Counted from the first letter of the stretch, positions 33,355-45,371 are shown. The stretch: 64,000 nucleotides of DNA from Armillaria gallica (GCA_037576215.1 JBANDB010000013.1:1240001-1304000), one strand, 5' to 3'. Translations and numbers: made by a program. Notes: generated by a model not told the origin, from the sequence alone.

Positions 33355-35640
33355 ATGGCACCGGCCTACCAAATATCGACTACGGACGTTTGTCTGTTTC
33401 TCGTTGCTGTCGTTCTCATCTACAAGATCTCAACAAATCGGAAGAGCAGCATTACCACGAAATTACGAGGTCCTCCGAGACAGAGCTTGCTTTTTGGTCT
33501 TATTCGTGTTCTCCGTAATGCCGAGGACCCAGGTCTCTTGTATGAGCAATGGGCATCCGAGTATGGTTCCGTCTACAGTTTCCCTGCATTCTTAGGAGAG
33601 CAAAGACTGGTTCTTTACGACCCGAAGGCTGTGGCCCATTTCTATGGAAAGGAGGGCTTTGGATACATCAAGACGCCTATATCTCGCATGTTCATTGAAA
33701 TTCTTGTGTGTTATTCTTCTAGGAAGTATGACCAGATTTTCTTATGTACTTTGGCTCACAGTTCGGGAAAAATTTGCTCTGGGCGGAGGGGGAACTTCAT
33801 CGAAGGCGACAGCCCCCCTTTCACGTAGTACGGCTGCATGCTGATAAGAAAACATACTTACAGGCAACGCAAATTTCTCACGCCGGCGTTCAGCAACGCG
33901 GCTATACGCGATCTTACCTATGTTTTCTACGACTCGGCTCACAAGGTACAAATCTTTGCGCCGACCATCGGACATCTTCCTAAATCTCATCTAGACGTCA
34001 TCTGCTTGGGATGCTATTCTAGAGGCAAACGATGGGACTTCCACGATAGATGTGCAGAACTGGTATGTCATTCATCTGCCGGTAATATCGACCGACTGAT
34101 ATCAATCTCCTAGGATGAACCGCATCTCGTGAGGCCACTATTCAATTTAGTAACACTCAGGAGCCATTTACTTCAATTGACCGCCTAGGATGGATAGCAT
34201 CGGTATAGCTGGATTCTCTCACGACTTCGGCGCCATCGACGGGAAGCCTCAAATGTTCGACGAATTGGACTTGAGCAAGGGCGCCGCCTTTTTCGCTTTG
34301 ATGATCATCGTGGGCACCAAGTTTCCTGCCATTCTTCATCTGCCTTCCAAGAAGAAAGATGCTCTAGCCGCTATGAACGGCGTGTTCTCTGACATTGCTG
34401 ACCGGCTCCTGGCCAAGGCAAAAGAGCACGGAAACGATGACGACAAATCTGTAATGGGTCTGCTACGTGAGTATAATCTTTCCCAGTACCGATGGGAGAG
34501 CTGATTCCATCTATATACAGTCAAGTCGGAGACACATGATGCCGACGTTCACATGTCCCGAGAAGAGATTATAGCTCAGGTATCAAGCTAATCCTATTCA
34601 TATGAGTCCGACGTCTTACTAATGATAACTTGTGCGGTAGATGGTACTTCATATAGTGTTGCCCTTGTTCGTCTTGCTCACAATTGTGACTCTAGAACTT
34701 GTTCTTACTAGCGGGTGAGCATCACAAACACGGTTCTTTCACATTCCCTGGCTCTGAATCTGAGCATTTCAGGCTATGAGACAACGAGTAGTAAGTCATG
34801 ATCTTCTATAAAACTATATCGCTTACTGAACGCTCCTGTCCAGTCAGTCTCACGGTACGTGAGCTCTTACCGATCATCCATCCGATGGAATTGATAGACC
34901 CTCCACTGCGTAGTGGGCCCTCATCGAACTGTGCAAGGACACTGACATCCAAAATAAGCTCCGTACCGAGCTAGTGCAGTTCGGCAACACTGATCCAACG
35001 TGGGAACAGCTCAACTCGAGCCTTCCGTACCTTGACGCAGTCGTACATGAAACCCTACGAATGCATCCCCCCGTGTTCGAATCTGTGAGGGTGGTGGGTG
35101 TCCTGTTCTTGGCATACTGAATGGCCCTCACGTCACTCCTTCACATAGGCAACGGAAGACGATGTTCTTCCTCTCGCCACACCGGTGGTGACCAAGTCTG
35201 GCGAGACCGTCAACAGCCTTTTCGTCGCGAAAGGAACAATTCTCTCCGCGCCTATCCGTGCACTTAATAGATCCGAGGAGTTCTGGGGCGCCGACGCGAA
35301 GGAATTCAAACCGGAGAGATGGCTGGAGGACAGTGCACCGAGAGCAAAGGAGATCCAGGGTCATCGACATCTCTTGACATTCGTAGATGGGCCTAGGACG
35401 TGTCTCGGGAAGACGTTCGCATTGACTGAGTTCAAGGTGAGTGAAATCGTTGAGTAAGAGTTCACTGAGCTGACGTGCTACTAGGCCGCATTGCTTATAA
35501 TTGTCCGGAACTTTTCTTTCGAGTTCCCTGGTGGAAAGGATGCTGTTATCGGCAAGTATATGGGGAGCATTTTGCCCAGGCCAAAGCTTATTGGCGAGGA
35601 GGGTGCGAAGGTTCCCTTAAGGGTGGGGAGAGTATGCTAA
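33355..35640 (+). CDS. Cytochrome P450 (right paralog)
   Basis: Paralog of the P450 at 15222-17522 with the same exon structure. Start at 33355 (MAPAYQISTTDVCLFLVAVV) gives an N-terminal membrane anchor followed by LRGPPRQSLLFGLIR. Then SFPAFLGEQRLVLYDPKAVA, FGKNLLWAEG, HRR-QRKFLTPAFSNAAIRDL, NWMNRIS/MDSIGIAGFSHDFG, LLAGYETTS (I-helix), VVHETLRMHPP (ExxR), FKPERW and the canonical haem loop FVDGPRTCLG. It ends at a TAA 35638-35640 after VPLRVGRVC. Introns are short; all are GT-AG except one at 33806-33863 that needs a GC donor to keep HRR-QRK in frame, as in the left copy. Likely an oxidative enzyme of secondary or xenobiotic metabolism. Substrate cannot be told from sequence. Confidence 0.9.
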
Positions 35641-36503
35641 GAGCAGCTAGTATGTCTGTAACAATCTTATGGTTCACTCGGGGATGAATGTATATTTAGC
35701 AGATAAACTGCTTCGGTGTGATTGATTTCTTCGCCCCTAACCAAGATGTTCAGGACTCGTGTGACTCCAGGCCGGCGAAGTTTCAAGTTATCTTGTTCTG
35801 TAATTCCAACTACACTTCTGACCCGATACAAGGACGGGGCGTCGTGGCGTGGATGTCAGTAAAGTATGAAGGGAATCTGAGGGAGTCCCATATTCTTTTG
35901 TACCGTGCACACTGCAGGCGGAGTAAAGGGGAAGTAGTAGAACCCGTCGCCGCCTTCGTTGACCTATCGGTCTCTGCCAATAATTTATTCGGCCGCATTT
36001 TGCCGTCATGCGATTTGACATTCATTATTCTTGATTCTGTGCTATCACCATTCATCGAGAATGCATCAATATGTGCTACAGTGAAACATGTGCTACAGTG
36101 AAACATGTGCTTCCCAGATACATACCTGGGCGCTTTTGATTGGCGTGTTTCCCGAGTCTTGACCAGTTCACCGTCTTGATGCAGTCTTACACGAACACGC
36201 CCGTTTTAGGGCCCACAACGCTAAGCCCGCCTGTTAGTTCCAGTTCTGTACGATTTTGTACATGTGTCCTACATGTTAGCGCATGGTCGGATCTCACCCT
36301 TCTGCAAATCGAGCAGCTCGCGACAATTCCTCCACATAGGCGACATCTCTCTACACGCCTGTAATTGTATTACCATTGCCCTAGGTGTAGTTGAAGAAAA
36401 TACAACAGCTTCCGTAATAAACACTAATAACTGGAAGCTATATGATAAACATGGGTCTTTGGTTTTTTATTTGCAAGAGGCAGACTGCGCCTAGAACAGC
36501 CGT
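35641..36503. other. Intergenic stretch with repeat R2
   Basis: No supported gene. It holds the second R2 copy and a short perfect tandem duplication of ATGTGCTACAGTGAAAC at about 36071-36108. Confidence 0.4.
36025..36184 (+). repeat. Diverged direct repeat R2, copy 2
   Basis: Matches 25871-26038 in order and orientation (TTATTCTTGATT, GTGCTATCA, CAGTGAAACATG, CGCTTTTGATTGG, TCTTGACCAGTTC, GATGCAG). Here the GTGCTACAGTGAAACAT unit is tandemly duplicated. Confidence 0.6.
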
Positions 36504-38103
36504 TCATTGGTCACTCTGTGACGGATGGGCGGATGCATCTTGCTGGAATTCCTCTGAGCTCTCCCCCTCGGGATCGTCTTTATTCTCCCAATTACGCAGC
36601 CAGTCAGCAAGTGTCGGCTCCTCGTCACACTCATAAAAATCTTCACAGTGAGAACCTGATATCGCAATCAGGCCTTGACACTCGTTATCATAAAGGGGCA
36701 TCCTCACCGGAATACACCACTTCATACTCCGTCCAGTATGGAATGAACCGAATCACTACATCCTCCCGCCAGCGCATACCCATCGCATCTCTGAAATCTT
36801 CTGATCGTATAGTTATAGAGTTCCTCTGTGAGTGCATCGTATAAAAGCCACGGAAATCATTCTTCTTGCTGCGGATCATCACCCTGCGCAACTGGCTGGC
36901 ATGCAGTTCTAGAGTTGCACCCAGATGGGCCCAATCATTGCTACTGGTGGAAAGGTTCTCGGAAGAGTAGCCACGGGGCTCGTAGAGATCGATAGACAGC
37001 TCGGTCAGTGCTAACCCAGATTCTGAGTTGCTCCCGACTTCAAGGCTCTTCGCGAGCCAGGACAAGGAGGAAGACTTTTGATTGTGCTGATCGCAGACGT
37101 AGAGTGATTTCAGACTCACGGGATTTGCATATTGATAAAGCGGACCTGAAGGGTTGAAGTAAGCCATGCCAAAAGCTGCATCGTTACAGAAAAGACATAC
37201 CGGTGAGACATGCGAAGAGCTGTAGGTGTTGCAGACATTGCGTTTTCTGAAGTAGTGAACAGATTGGTCCGATGAGATTGTACTTCCGTTTCTTAGGGTA
37301 TTCACACCAGAGTGAGAGACGAATTAAAGAAGAGACATCGACAGGAGAGGAAGGTGAAATGAACGCTTGAACGATCTGGCTCAATGACTGCGGCTCTGTA
37401 TGCACGGTAAGCTCTATTAGCCTTGGCCTCGGCTTTTCTGGAGCTTCTTGACCAGTCTCGCTGTCAGCAGCAGCGCCGATTTTGACGTAGTCGATGACCA
37501 AAATCTCCAGAGCGACGCAGTTTCCGAGGAGTTCATTGAACTGTGATTGCGTCGCAAACACAACGTGGCCTATCTTGAGATAACGCAGCTTTGAAGATCC
37601 CACCGCATGGGAAAGGGACTCGTGCATGAATGTCAGCTTGGCCCAGTCATAGTCCTCGGCAAAGAATAGCGACATGCTCTCAAGCTCGTCAAAACGGGCG
37701 ACAATCTCGGCAGCGCCTGTAAACGCGCTGTCGGTGACCTCCTCAGATTTATGACTGAGTCAGTCGTAAATGAAGGCCTCATGGGCGTTCCGAGGTGAAG
37801 CTCCTTTACGAAATCTGCGAGATGCGGCGTTTCTTCCAGGTGTTTCTTGAACTTCTCTACGCTACCATCCAGGATATACTGGGGGAATGGATATCCTGAG
37901 TATTCCTCCGAGCCACGAAAGTCTACGGTGGAAGGCACAGCTCGAACGAACTCAGGAAAAATCGAGACACGGGAGAAAAGACGCTGTTGAGCGGTGATGG
38001 TCCATAATTTAGATATGAGAGAGGACGAGCGAAGGGCTTCGATGTCTGGAAGACATTCGTTGGTGATGTGGTCAATGATCTCCAGGGGTAGATTTTGGGC
38101 CAT
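36504..38103 (-). pseudogene. F-box protein (second type) with a frameshift
   Basis: Start at 38103 (MAQNLPLEIIDHITNECLPD) gives a classical N-terminal F-box (LPLEIIDHI ... LRSSSLISKLWTITAQQRLF), different from the copy A-G family. It is followed by YILDGSVEKFKKHLEETPHL / VKELHLGT and then leucine-rich repeat-like text (KLRYLKIGHVVFATQSQFNE, CVALEILVIDYVKI, LIRLSLWCEY). Between about 37765 and 37740 the frame must change by one base, from MRPSFTTDS to KSEEVTDSAFTGAAEIVARF, and no GT-AG intron of usable size fits. After that two introns (about 37203-37147 and 36710-36659) join exons to the stop at 36504 after ASAHPSQSDQ. Either it has become a pseudogene or the base is a sequence error; the rest reads cleanly. 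Confidence 0.7.
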
Positions 38104-38855
38104 TGCTGGTTAATTGCTCGTTAGAATTTGTGAACCTTGAAGAATACATTAAAAAAGTTCAGAAAGTACGCACGATTTTGAGTTATGCTGGTGCTGCTAT
38201 CACCTACAGCCTACCTGGCGGTGGTGATAACCGAAGGAAACTTGCAACAAGGGTTTGCACGTGCGTACGGTATGGGTTTCGGGAAATTTCGGCCAAACTT
38301 TCAGACAAAATAAGACAACTCTGCCGATTATGACTCCTATGATGTACGATAAGCCACAGTGTTCTTTTGTTTTCAATAGTATTACGCAGCGAATAAGAGG
38401 AGCATTGGAATTAAAAGTTTGATTCGCATCGTGATGTCAGGCTGGGTGATGGAGAACGTGCATTAAGTCCCATTCCAAATGGGAGGAGGAGGGCAAGTCT
38501 GACTTGACTCAGTAACAAGTTTCATCACTGACGCAAGGATTGCCATTTCCTTGGTGAGTCCTCCTGGGCGGCATCAGCTAGGCTGCTTGAACCTGAGACC
38601 CACACCACGATACATCCGGCCCGGCATAGGATTTTGGGTGAGAAGGATGTATTCAAATGCCGTTGCAGCGTTGCTCAACGCAGGGATCTGGCTCTCGTTC
38701 CAAATTTCCCTCGAACCAGTATATGCATCTTGAACGTTATACCACTGACCGTCCCAAGAGCCTGACCCTATTTATTAGCGCACTAAGATTTATCTAGATA
38801 ACGCACTTAAATCCTTGAACATCCTAATCATACATATCTTCTGCAGATAAAGCTT
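38104..38855. other. Intergenic stretch
   Basis: Nothing supported between the F-box gene start and the 3' end of the Iml2-like gene. Confidence 0.4.
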
Positions 38856-41051
38856 TCATAGCGCTCTGTTACCCAATGCCTCAAAAGCAGCATGCGTCCG
38901 CATATGTAAAGCATTCTGAGATAGCGTGAGCCACGACGTATGTCCGGATGAAGTAAAATGACTACCTCCATACTGTACTTCCCCTTCTTTCCAGACGGCC
39001 CGACCTCAAGATACTTACCTATGCATGCATCCATTAATCCTCCGCCAAGGAAAGGCAATAGACTACGCACCCGAAAGGATGAGATCAAACTGTTCCCGAG
39101 CTTCATCTTCCTTACCCTGACACGCCAAAAGACGACCGAGTTCAAAATCTGAACGAGAATCAGTCAAAGTTACCGATAAGCGAAGGCAGGGACGTACGAG
39201 CGTGGTAAACGATATGATGGTCCAGCTCAATATTCGGTCCAGCGTCAAAAACAGCTTCGAAGGCCGATATTGAAGCGTCAGCAGCTTCACCTTGAGACAT
39301 TCCTGCGAGATCATCAACTGAACAGGTGTTCGGTTCGATAATGGCATCGGGGTCCTTCACAAGGTGGAAGTCAGACACACAATATGCCGATATTAAAAGG
39401 GAGATGCACTGAGTATGCAACGTATCTCAAACAAACACCCTCCAGAAATTTAGCCAGACAGAAATCGTCCCAATATCCCGGCGTCCTTTTCTTGTTTTTG
39501 CTTCGAAGGTTCTGCAAGCAAGCCTTGACTTCAACCAGCATCTTGGTCACGACGATTTGCCTCGGTGCATGCGCGATAGCAAGAAACTGATAGGCCATCT
39601 CCAGCGCCGGAAGGGCAAGATGACCCTGCGAGAGAAATTTGCGAGCCTTCCTTGCAACAAGCTTCTCCAGTGGGATACTCTTTCCTGCAATCTTCTGCCG
39701 TAACTTCGGGACTCTTTCCATGAGCGGTCTCGCGTCCCCACCTGTCTCCAGAAGACATACCGCCATCCCGTAGGCGTATATAGCTTTAGACCATGTCGCC
39801 TCCCTTTCCAAGTCCGTCCAGCAGGCCAAACTAGCTTTAATATCCCATAACGCGAGATTGGCTATGGCCATCTCCCAGAAGCTTATGTGATGCAGTGTAC
39901 GGTATTGCGACTGCACCTCAATGGCTCGCGCATAATACTTTATAGCCTCTTGGGGCTGCGAATGCACCAGCGCGAGCCTGCCGGAACCAAAGAGGAAGAA
40001 AACCCCGTTTGGATATCGCTTCGCATGCCAGCGAATGAGCTTGTCTGCCATATGGATATCAACACCTTCGAAAGTGAAGCTGGAGAGGACGAGGTGGAAG
40101 ACAATGAGAGCCATATCGCAGAGCGACCGACGAAGGCCTTCCGTAGACACAGGGACGGTCGGTTCATCTGATTCCGAAGTCCAACCGCCTGCTTTGCCAA
40201 GGATCGCAAGCGCTTCATGGCGGTCTCCATGATATCCAAAGATTTCAACGATGGCAATGATTCTGGATGGCAGGAGACTGAGGACGAGCATGCTGCCCCC
40301 AGCACCTAGGTAGACGCCGGTGCGAAAGTGCTCGTCGATTGTGTTGTCGTAACCTTTTGGTGAGGCATCATCCATGGCCTTGATGTACTTGTACAGCAGC
40401 CGGTAAATGTTAAGTGAAGTGCGCATATTAATTCTTCAACGAATAAACGTTGGATTTGAAGTTTCAATTGACTAGAACTTACGCTTCTTTGACAAATGCC
40501 AGCCAATCTCCCGAGTAGATGACCGCCAGCGTGGACCTTTCTAATAAGCTCTCTGCGTAGACGAGTTCTGCGTGGCGCTCGACCGGGGTCATACTCTGGA
40601 CGAGGCTGACGCCAGTCGTATGAAGGGAAGGAACGACGTAGCCAGCAAGCTTCGAGGTGAACGACGACACCTTACGGTATTTCGAAGCCACCGTCGTAGC
40701 ATGTTTTGCGTGCCCCATTGCTGCCACAATGTCATCGTCGTCGTAGGACATTACTGCCTTGATGCATTGGATGAGTCCGTACCCCATACAGAAATATATA
40801 CGTTCCCTGGACGACGTCAGCACCGTGTAGAGAGATACATGACAGTAAACATACCTGTTGGGGTCGTTCTTGGAGCAGTATTCCTCCGATTCTACCATCT
40901 GCGACGCGAAGAAAAGGTCCAGGGTGTGTGCGATGCCTGGAATGTCGTCCAGGGCGTCGTTAGGGTCATAGGGTGTCTTCACAATTAGCCCTGCAGCGCC
41001 CCCAGCAGCACCATTGCCCTCAGGGTCGGAGAGGAGAGGAGAAACGAGCAT
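38856..41051 (-). CDS. Iml2/TTC39-like tetratricopeptide repeat protein
   Basis: Belongs to the outer-membrane Iml2/TTC39 family. In yeast Iml2 is linked to the mitochondrial outer membrane and lipid/inclusion-body handling. Start at 41051 (MLVSPLLSDPEGNGAAGGAA). Exon 1 contains LDLFFASQMVESEEYC. Exon 2 reads YFCMGYGLIQCIKAVMSYDD, AMGHAKHATTVASKYRK, then HAELVYAESLLERSTLAVIY. The long third exon (about 40426-39400) has RTSLNIYRLLYKYIK, the family-typical GAGGSMLVLSLLPSRIIAIV-EIFGY...R..AL, then TPR helices (YPNGVFFLFGSGRLALVHSQ, EAIKYYARAIE, YAYGMAVCLLETG). Later exons give DPDAIIEPNTCSVDD, FELGRLLACQGKEDEAREQF and MRTHAAFEALGNRAL to the stop at 38856. Every intron joined is GT-AG and in frame. 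Appears complete and conserved. Confidence 0.85.
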
Positions 41052-41208
41052 TACGAAGAAGAAGATGCATGCCGTCGTCGTCGTCCCCGGAAGACATACT
41101 TCTGCGCAAAAAAATGAATTCGGATCCTTTGTCAGTTGATCATGACCACTCCAAAAATGAATTCACCCTGAAGCAGCCCCAAAGTGGAAAGCGAAAGACT
41201 TGAAAAAG

Positions 41209-42000
41209 CTAGAGAACACGAAGATATGAACTGGCTAGACTGCCAAGGAAAGGATTTAGCCATACCAGTCATAGCGCAGTTACGAATGCGCGCCGAGGCT
41301 CCACTAAGATAATACTCAAGAAATCCTCCGCTGAAGGACTATCAACTGCCAGAGAGCTAGCAATAGCAGGCCTAAACGAAAGGATGATAGAAATAGACGA
41401 CTCGATAAACACAGGGATAAAAACGCCAGCTCACGGGTGCAAAGTTGTCAGCCATTACCCAGGCCTAGCGTACCAACTAATAAGACAAACGCACCTCCCC
41501 CACTACGCAAGGTGACACTACAAAACATTGATATCACGAGATGGGAGGTAGCTGAGAGAACGGGCTTGCTCCCCACCAGCCCAGAAATATGGAAATCTTT
41601 CAGCTGCAAGGATCTGTAGCGGAATGATCTATGAATCCGGCGGAGGAATCATACCAGAAAATTGGATCTGGTCGCCCGGAGTTTTAGTGGGTGAATGTCC
41701 TCACCGTCGCAGACGGTACAGATAATTGAGGCTGATTCCCACACTGTCCCAATGAGGTCGTGCTCGACGCATTTCCTCGGGGTGGTCAATAGCGGGGCGA
41801 AAATCCCTGCACTCCTCTGTAATCTGAAGGAAAAGAAAAAAAAGACTTCCGAGCAAGTCGCGGCTCGGCATGATTGTGGACCATTACCTAAGTGCGGCAA
41901 GATATTCGGCCACATTTTTCCGCATAAATCGAATTTCTTTACCAAAACTGGGCAAATCCCTGATGTATTTGACCCGAGAATGCTACAAATCTGTAAGTGA
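41209..42000 (+). mobile_element. Non-LTR retrotransposon remnant (RNase H tail and downstream region)
   Basis: Three short open frames on the plus strand align in order with the C-terminal end of fungal LINE-type polyproteins. 41211-41309 reads EDMNWLDCQGKDLAIPVIAQ LRMRAEAP, like the end of an RNase H domain. In a shifted frame 41280-41510 reads GLSTARELAIAGLNERMIEI, DDSINTG, ... YPGLAYQLIRQTHLPHYAR, matching the ADxLAxxG...D.ID.SI...LAY pattern after RNase H. Another frame (41515-41625) reads LQNIDITRWEVAERTGLLPT SPEIWKSFSCKDL, the stretch that usually precedes the Cys-rich end. Frameshifts and stops make it dead. It lies between the Iml2-like start and the hydrolase gene. Assignment rests on pattern memory, not a search. 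Confidence 0.5.
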
Positions 42001-42207
42001 TCACGGGCAGGGGGTGACCGTGAACACCGCATAGTATCTTTCTTAACATAGTTCCACCACCGCAGTTGGCATCTGGGCGTTTTTTTAACTCCAACGACCG
42101 CATGCAGGGTCAAGAATTTGCCAATGCCTTCTTTCTGGAGAAATGTACGACGGTATTTTCGGTCAAACTGTTTTCATCGCTGAATATTGAATGCCCGAAA
42201 TTTACAG

Positions 42208-43304
42208 CTCATTTGCCACGGACAATATTTTTGTATCTATCCAGCTGCGTTCGACTCCCAGGAAGAACGGTGTACGCGTCCGGTCCTGTTGTCTATACTG
42301 ATTAATGTCCTCCTTCTCAGATGACAGATTTTCTTCTCAGTTTAGTGGTTCGGAAGTGGATGTGATGACCTCCGACAATGTGGAACTGAGGTGCTACTTA
42401 ATACGGACGGTTCACAACCCGGTAATACGTGAACATCATAATTCTGTGTACTTGTACTAACACCATCGTTTTCAGTCGGCCCGAGCCACTGCTATCTTAT
42501 TTCACGGAAACGGGTATCATGTTTGGCATCACTTGCACTGTGCTCAGCAATTCCAAAAGCTGGAATGTCACGTTCTTATGGTATCGTATCGAGGGTGCGC
42601 CAAAAATTCTGCCAGTCGTTCTATAGCTCATCACTCGTTTGCAGATACGGAAATTCTGACGGGGTCCCCACGGAACGAGGTATGATAGACATCATCGTCT
42701 TCCATGTTCCAGTGACACAGAATGACTCAGGTTTACGCCGAGATGCACAAGCTGCTTTAGACTTTGTCTTGGCTGATTCTCAATTGTCTTCTGTGCCAAT
42801 TGTACGCATCTATCTTTCTTTGTAAACAATTGATCTCACTTTCGATTGTCTCTTAAAAGGTCGTGCATGGCCACTCCTTAGGCGGCGCTGTAGCCGTCGA
42901 CTTGGTTAGTCGAAACCCGACAAAGGTCAGCATCCAACCTATACCCTCGATTTAAATATAAAATTTCAGAGTAGGTCCAAGCGCTCATCATAGAAAACAC
43001 GTTTCTCTCTATACCGACTGTTGTTCGTGAACTTCCTTTGATTCGTTACTTTACCTTCTTCGTGCACCAGAAATGGGATTCGGCGTCCAAGATATCCTCA
43101 ATCCCTAGGACGACTCCGATACTGATGCTCAGCGGTAAGCGAGATGAAGTCGTCCCTGAGAAACATATGCACGAGCTATGGGCCCTCGCCCAAACACGCT
43201 CAGGCCCAGGTGTGAAGGACGACACGCCGCTGGAGGACACATTTCAATCCTTTCCTCAAGGCCAGCACGGTACAGATCCACAGCTACCCTTTGACGATTT
43301 CTAA
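42208..43304 (+). CDS. Bem46/ABHD13-like alpha/beta hydrolase, N-terminus uncertain
   Basis: A serine hydrolase of the Bem46/ABHD13 family, usually anchored to an internal membrane. Spliced exons read HGQYFCIYPAAFDSQEE (42208 on, like the GQ..L(I/V)YPS.F segment of the family), VDVMTSDNVELRCYLIR, ATAILFHGNGYHVWHHLHCA, VSYRGYGNSDGVPTERG, AALDFVLADSQLSS, the nucleophile elbow VVHGHSLGGAVAVDLVSRNP, LIIENTFLSIPTVVRELP, HQKWDSASKI, ILMLSGKRDEVVP (acid) and GQHGTDP (catalytic His), ending at 43304. Introns are GT-AG and in frame, so the catalytic domain looks intact. The expected N-terminal signal-anchor exon is not evident: upstream is retrotransposon debris, with only a possible short first exon (MPSFWRNVRR, about 42127). 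The gene may be 5'-truncated or use an unrecognised first exon. Confidence 0.75.
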
Positions 43305-44647
43305 ACATTTCGTTAGCGGATACGAGTATCCAATCAGATTACTGGATTACTGTTGGCAACTTCCTCCGTGCTTTATACAAACTCCGGGGCAGTGACACGA
43401 TATCGAGTTGACGACATCTAATGCTTCCATGTACCGAACAATCTCTGTTTTCTTATGTCCAGTAATGTGATCTCTTGCCATTACTACGCGGAGGGATCGC
43501 ACCCTGTGAGCCTTTCCCGGTGCGTTTCCTGCTTGTCGCCACGGTCTTGAGTCAATTTTACGTTATGAACAATTCGCTTCCAAGCGCTACGTCTACACCT
43601 GATGCTTTATTCTGATAACAGCAAGCGCTGTTCGACGGAAGTTCGTGGGCTGTCAATATTTGACTACTCATACCGACTGACTCGTCCACAGCCTTATTTC
43701 GGCTGGCCCACCGCAGATCCGTCCTTCAAGTTTCTATACTGGGATGATTCAGTGGGTGCTCTATCATACAGCGCGTACCACAAAGATGCTCCAAAAGGAT
43801 TAGCCTCATGGCCCCAATTTGAGGCGCACGCCGCTAGTAGAAGTAAACAGATTTGCGTATACGATCTTCACCACCGCCCACATTACGAAACAGTTCAACT
43901 TGCGGGGTATCAAAATTCTGTAACATAGATCCTTGCTGTAGCGCTCAGATTTGGCGCCCGTATCGGGGCCCATCAGGGCCCAACGTAGGTTAGTCTACAC
44001 CATCCTCAGTAATTGTTCAGCGCTTATCGTCAGATCTCCCTCACCCTGCAGGTACATGTACCACCTGTAGCACTTAACGGCTTACCTTCACCGTTCACGC
44101 GGGCGCGATATTACCCATAAGGAATCAGATTCAACATGCTAAAGCTTAATCCACCGAAACTAATTGGGCGACTACACCATGGATATATATAGTGAACTTG
44201 CGAATACCTGCAAGGGCCTTCCCGGGACAACTAAGCATTCTCCCACCAACGTTAACGCCCGGGCCGCACTTGGATTCTATTCCAGGTTCCTATCGCGCAG
44301 TTTCCTGGTATCCTTGTACTCGGTTTGGCTCTCTCAGGTTGTTATCAAATGGTTATGGCCACCCTCGGAGAACTCAATGCTTGCCAGGAACTTTGTCGCA
44401 GTTTCTTTCATCCGTGACCAAGACTCTGTCTCACGTATACAAAACAAAAAAATATTCTCATGCGGGTCTCGGTTGGTAGCCCACAATAACAGAACAATAA
44501 TAACGAGTGGCCATTTCTTTGACCACTTCGCCACTTCCGAAGGCACTGCTTGAGTACTAGGCGCTACTTAAACATCGGGTAACCTTTTTGATTAGTACTT
44601 TCTTCCTGATCGAAGCAGTGGCAGCATATTAGGCGACTTCTCCTCCA
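43305..44647. other. Stretch with an unrecognised plus-strand coding-like fragment
   Basis: 43690-43928 on the plus strand reads like the last exon of a protein (PYFGWPTADPSFKFLYWDD, GALSYSAYHKDAPKG, QICVYDLHHRP, ending YQNSVT) after a possible acceptor (cccacag-like, about 43692). No start, domain or partner exons are recognised. 44192-44420 has a hydrophobic open piece (QFPGILVLGLALSGCYQMVM) that stops soon after. Confidence 0.25.
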
Positions 44648-45371
44648 ATGACCGCTCTCTCTAATGCTTCACGGCAGCTTTTCTCTTTGATTCTGATAGT
44701 GTGTGCCACCATCTCGGCAGCTCCGATACCCAAGGGAGGAGGAAGCAGCAGCAGTGGCCACAGTAGTGGCGGTGGTAGCCGTGGCAGCACCTCTCATGCA
44801 AGCTCTTCGGGAAAGCCGACTTATGTTCAAAGTATTGGTGGCACGAACCACTGTTATTCAGAGTGCGTCCACTTGATTACGCCACAGTTCATGCCTTTTT
44901 TACTTCGAGATCCGTAGTGGAGCATACAAGAACGAAATTTCTTGCCCAAAATCGAAGCTATCCTCGGGAGCTATCTGTGGTATCGTCATTAGCTCTATGA
45001 TTGGCAGTCAGTGGTTTCGACTTTCTAAGCATCGTGCAGGTACCCTTTACTAATCCTCTGCATTTATTCATTATACAGTGACTATCCTTATCGTGTTCGT
45101 TTTATGCTGCATAAAGAAGATACAGTCAAGGGGCAAAAAGACTTCTGCCAATAATTCGGTTATGTTAGTGGCCCCCACTCGCCCTGGCTTGGTGGTACCA
45201 TCGACACCCACCTCGGTGCTACCTTTGATCGCGGAACCCATCTGGACACCTGATAGTGAAGCAGATAAGGCTACTTCGTTTGGGGCCAAAGGCCGAATCC
45301 ACCACGGCAGTCATGAACCTAAACGCGTTTCCTGGATTACTCCTCCGCCACCGTATCATCCTGACGTCTGA
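44648..45371 (+). CDS. Small type I membrane protein with Ser/Gly-rich ectodomain
   Basis: Start at 44648 gives a signal peptide (RQLFSLILIVCATISA-AP), a KGGG box and a Ser/Gly-rich low-complexity stretch, then IGGTNHCYS. A GT-AG intron leads to exon 2 (GAYKNEISCPKSKLSSGAIC). A second intron joins the membrane segment (GIVISSMIG / MTILIVFVLCCIKK), and the cytoplasmic tail is Thr/Pro-rich, ending VSWITPPPPYHPDV at 45371. The same layout with matching exon boundaries and residues (KGGG, CY, D...EI.CP...LS.GA..GI) occurs at 55154-55666 on the other strand, so this is a small paralogous family. Function unknown; a cell-surface role is inferred from topology only. Confidence 0.7.

Noticed and set aside
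11874..35640. A simple large palindrome (inverted duplication) of F-box plus P450
   Set aside because: An inverted duplication would give F-box, P450, P450, F-box. The observed order is F-box, P450, then F-box, P450 with strands flipped, so one inversion event does not explain it.
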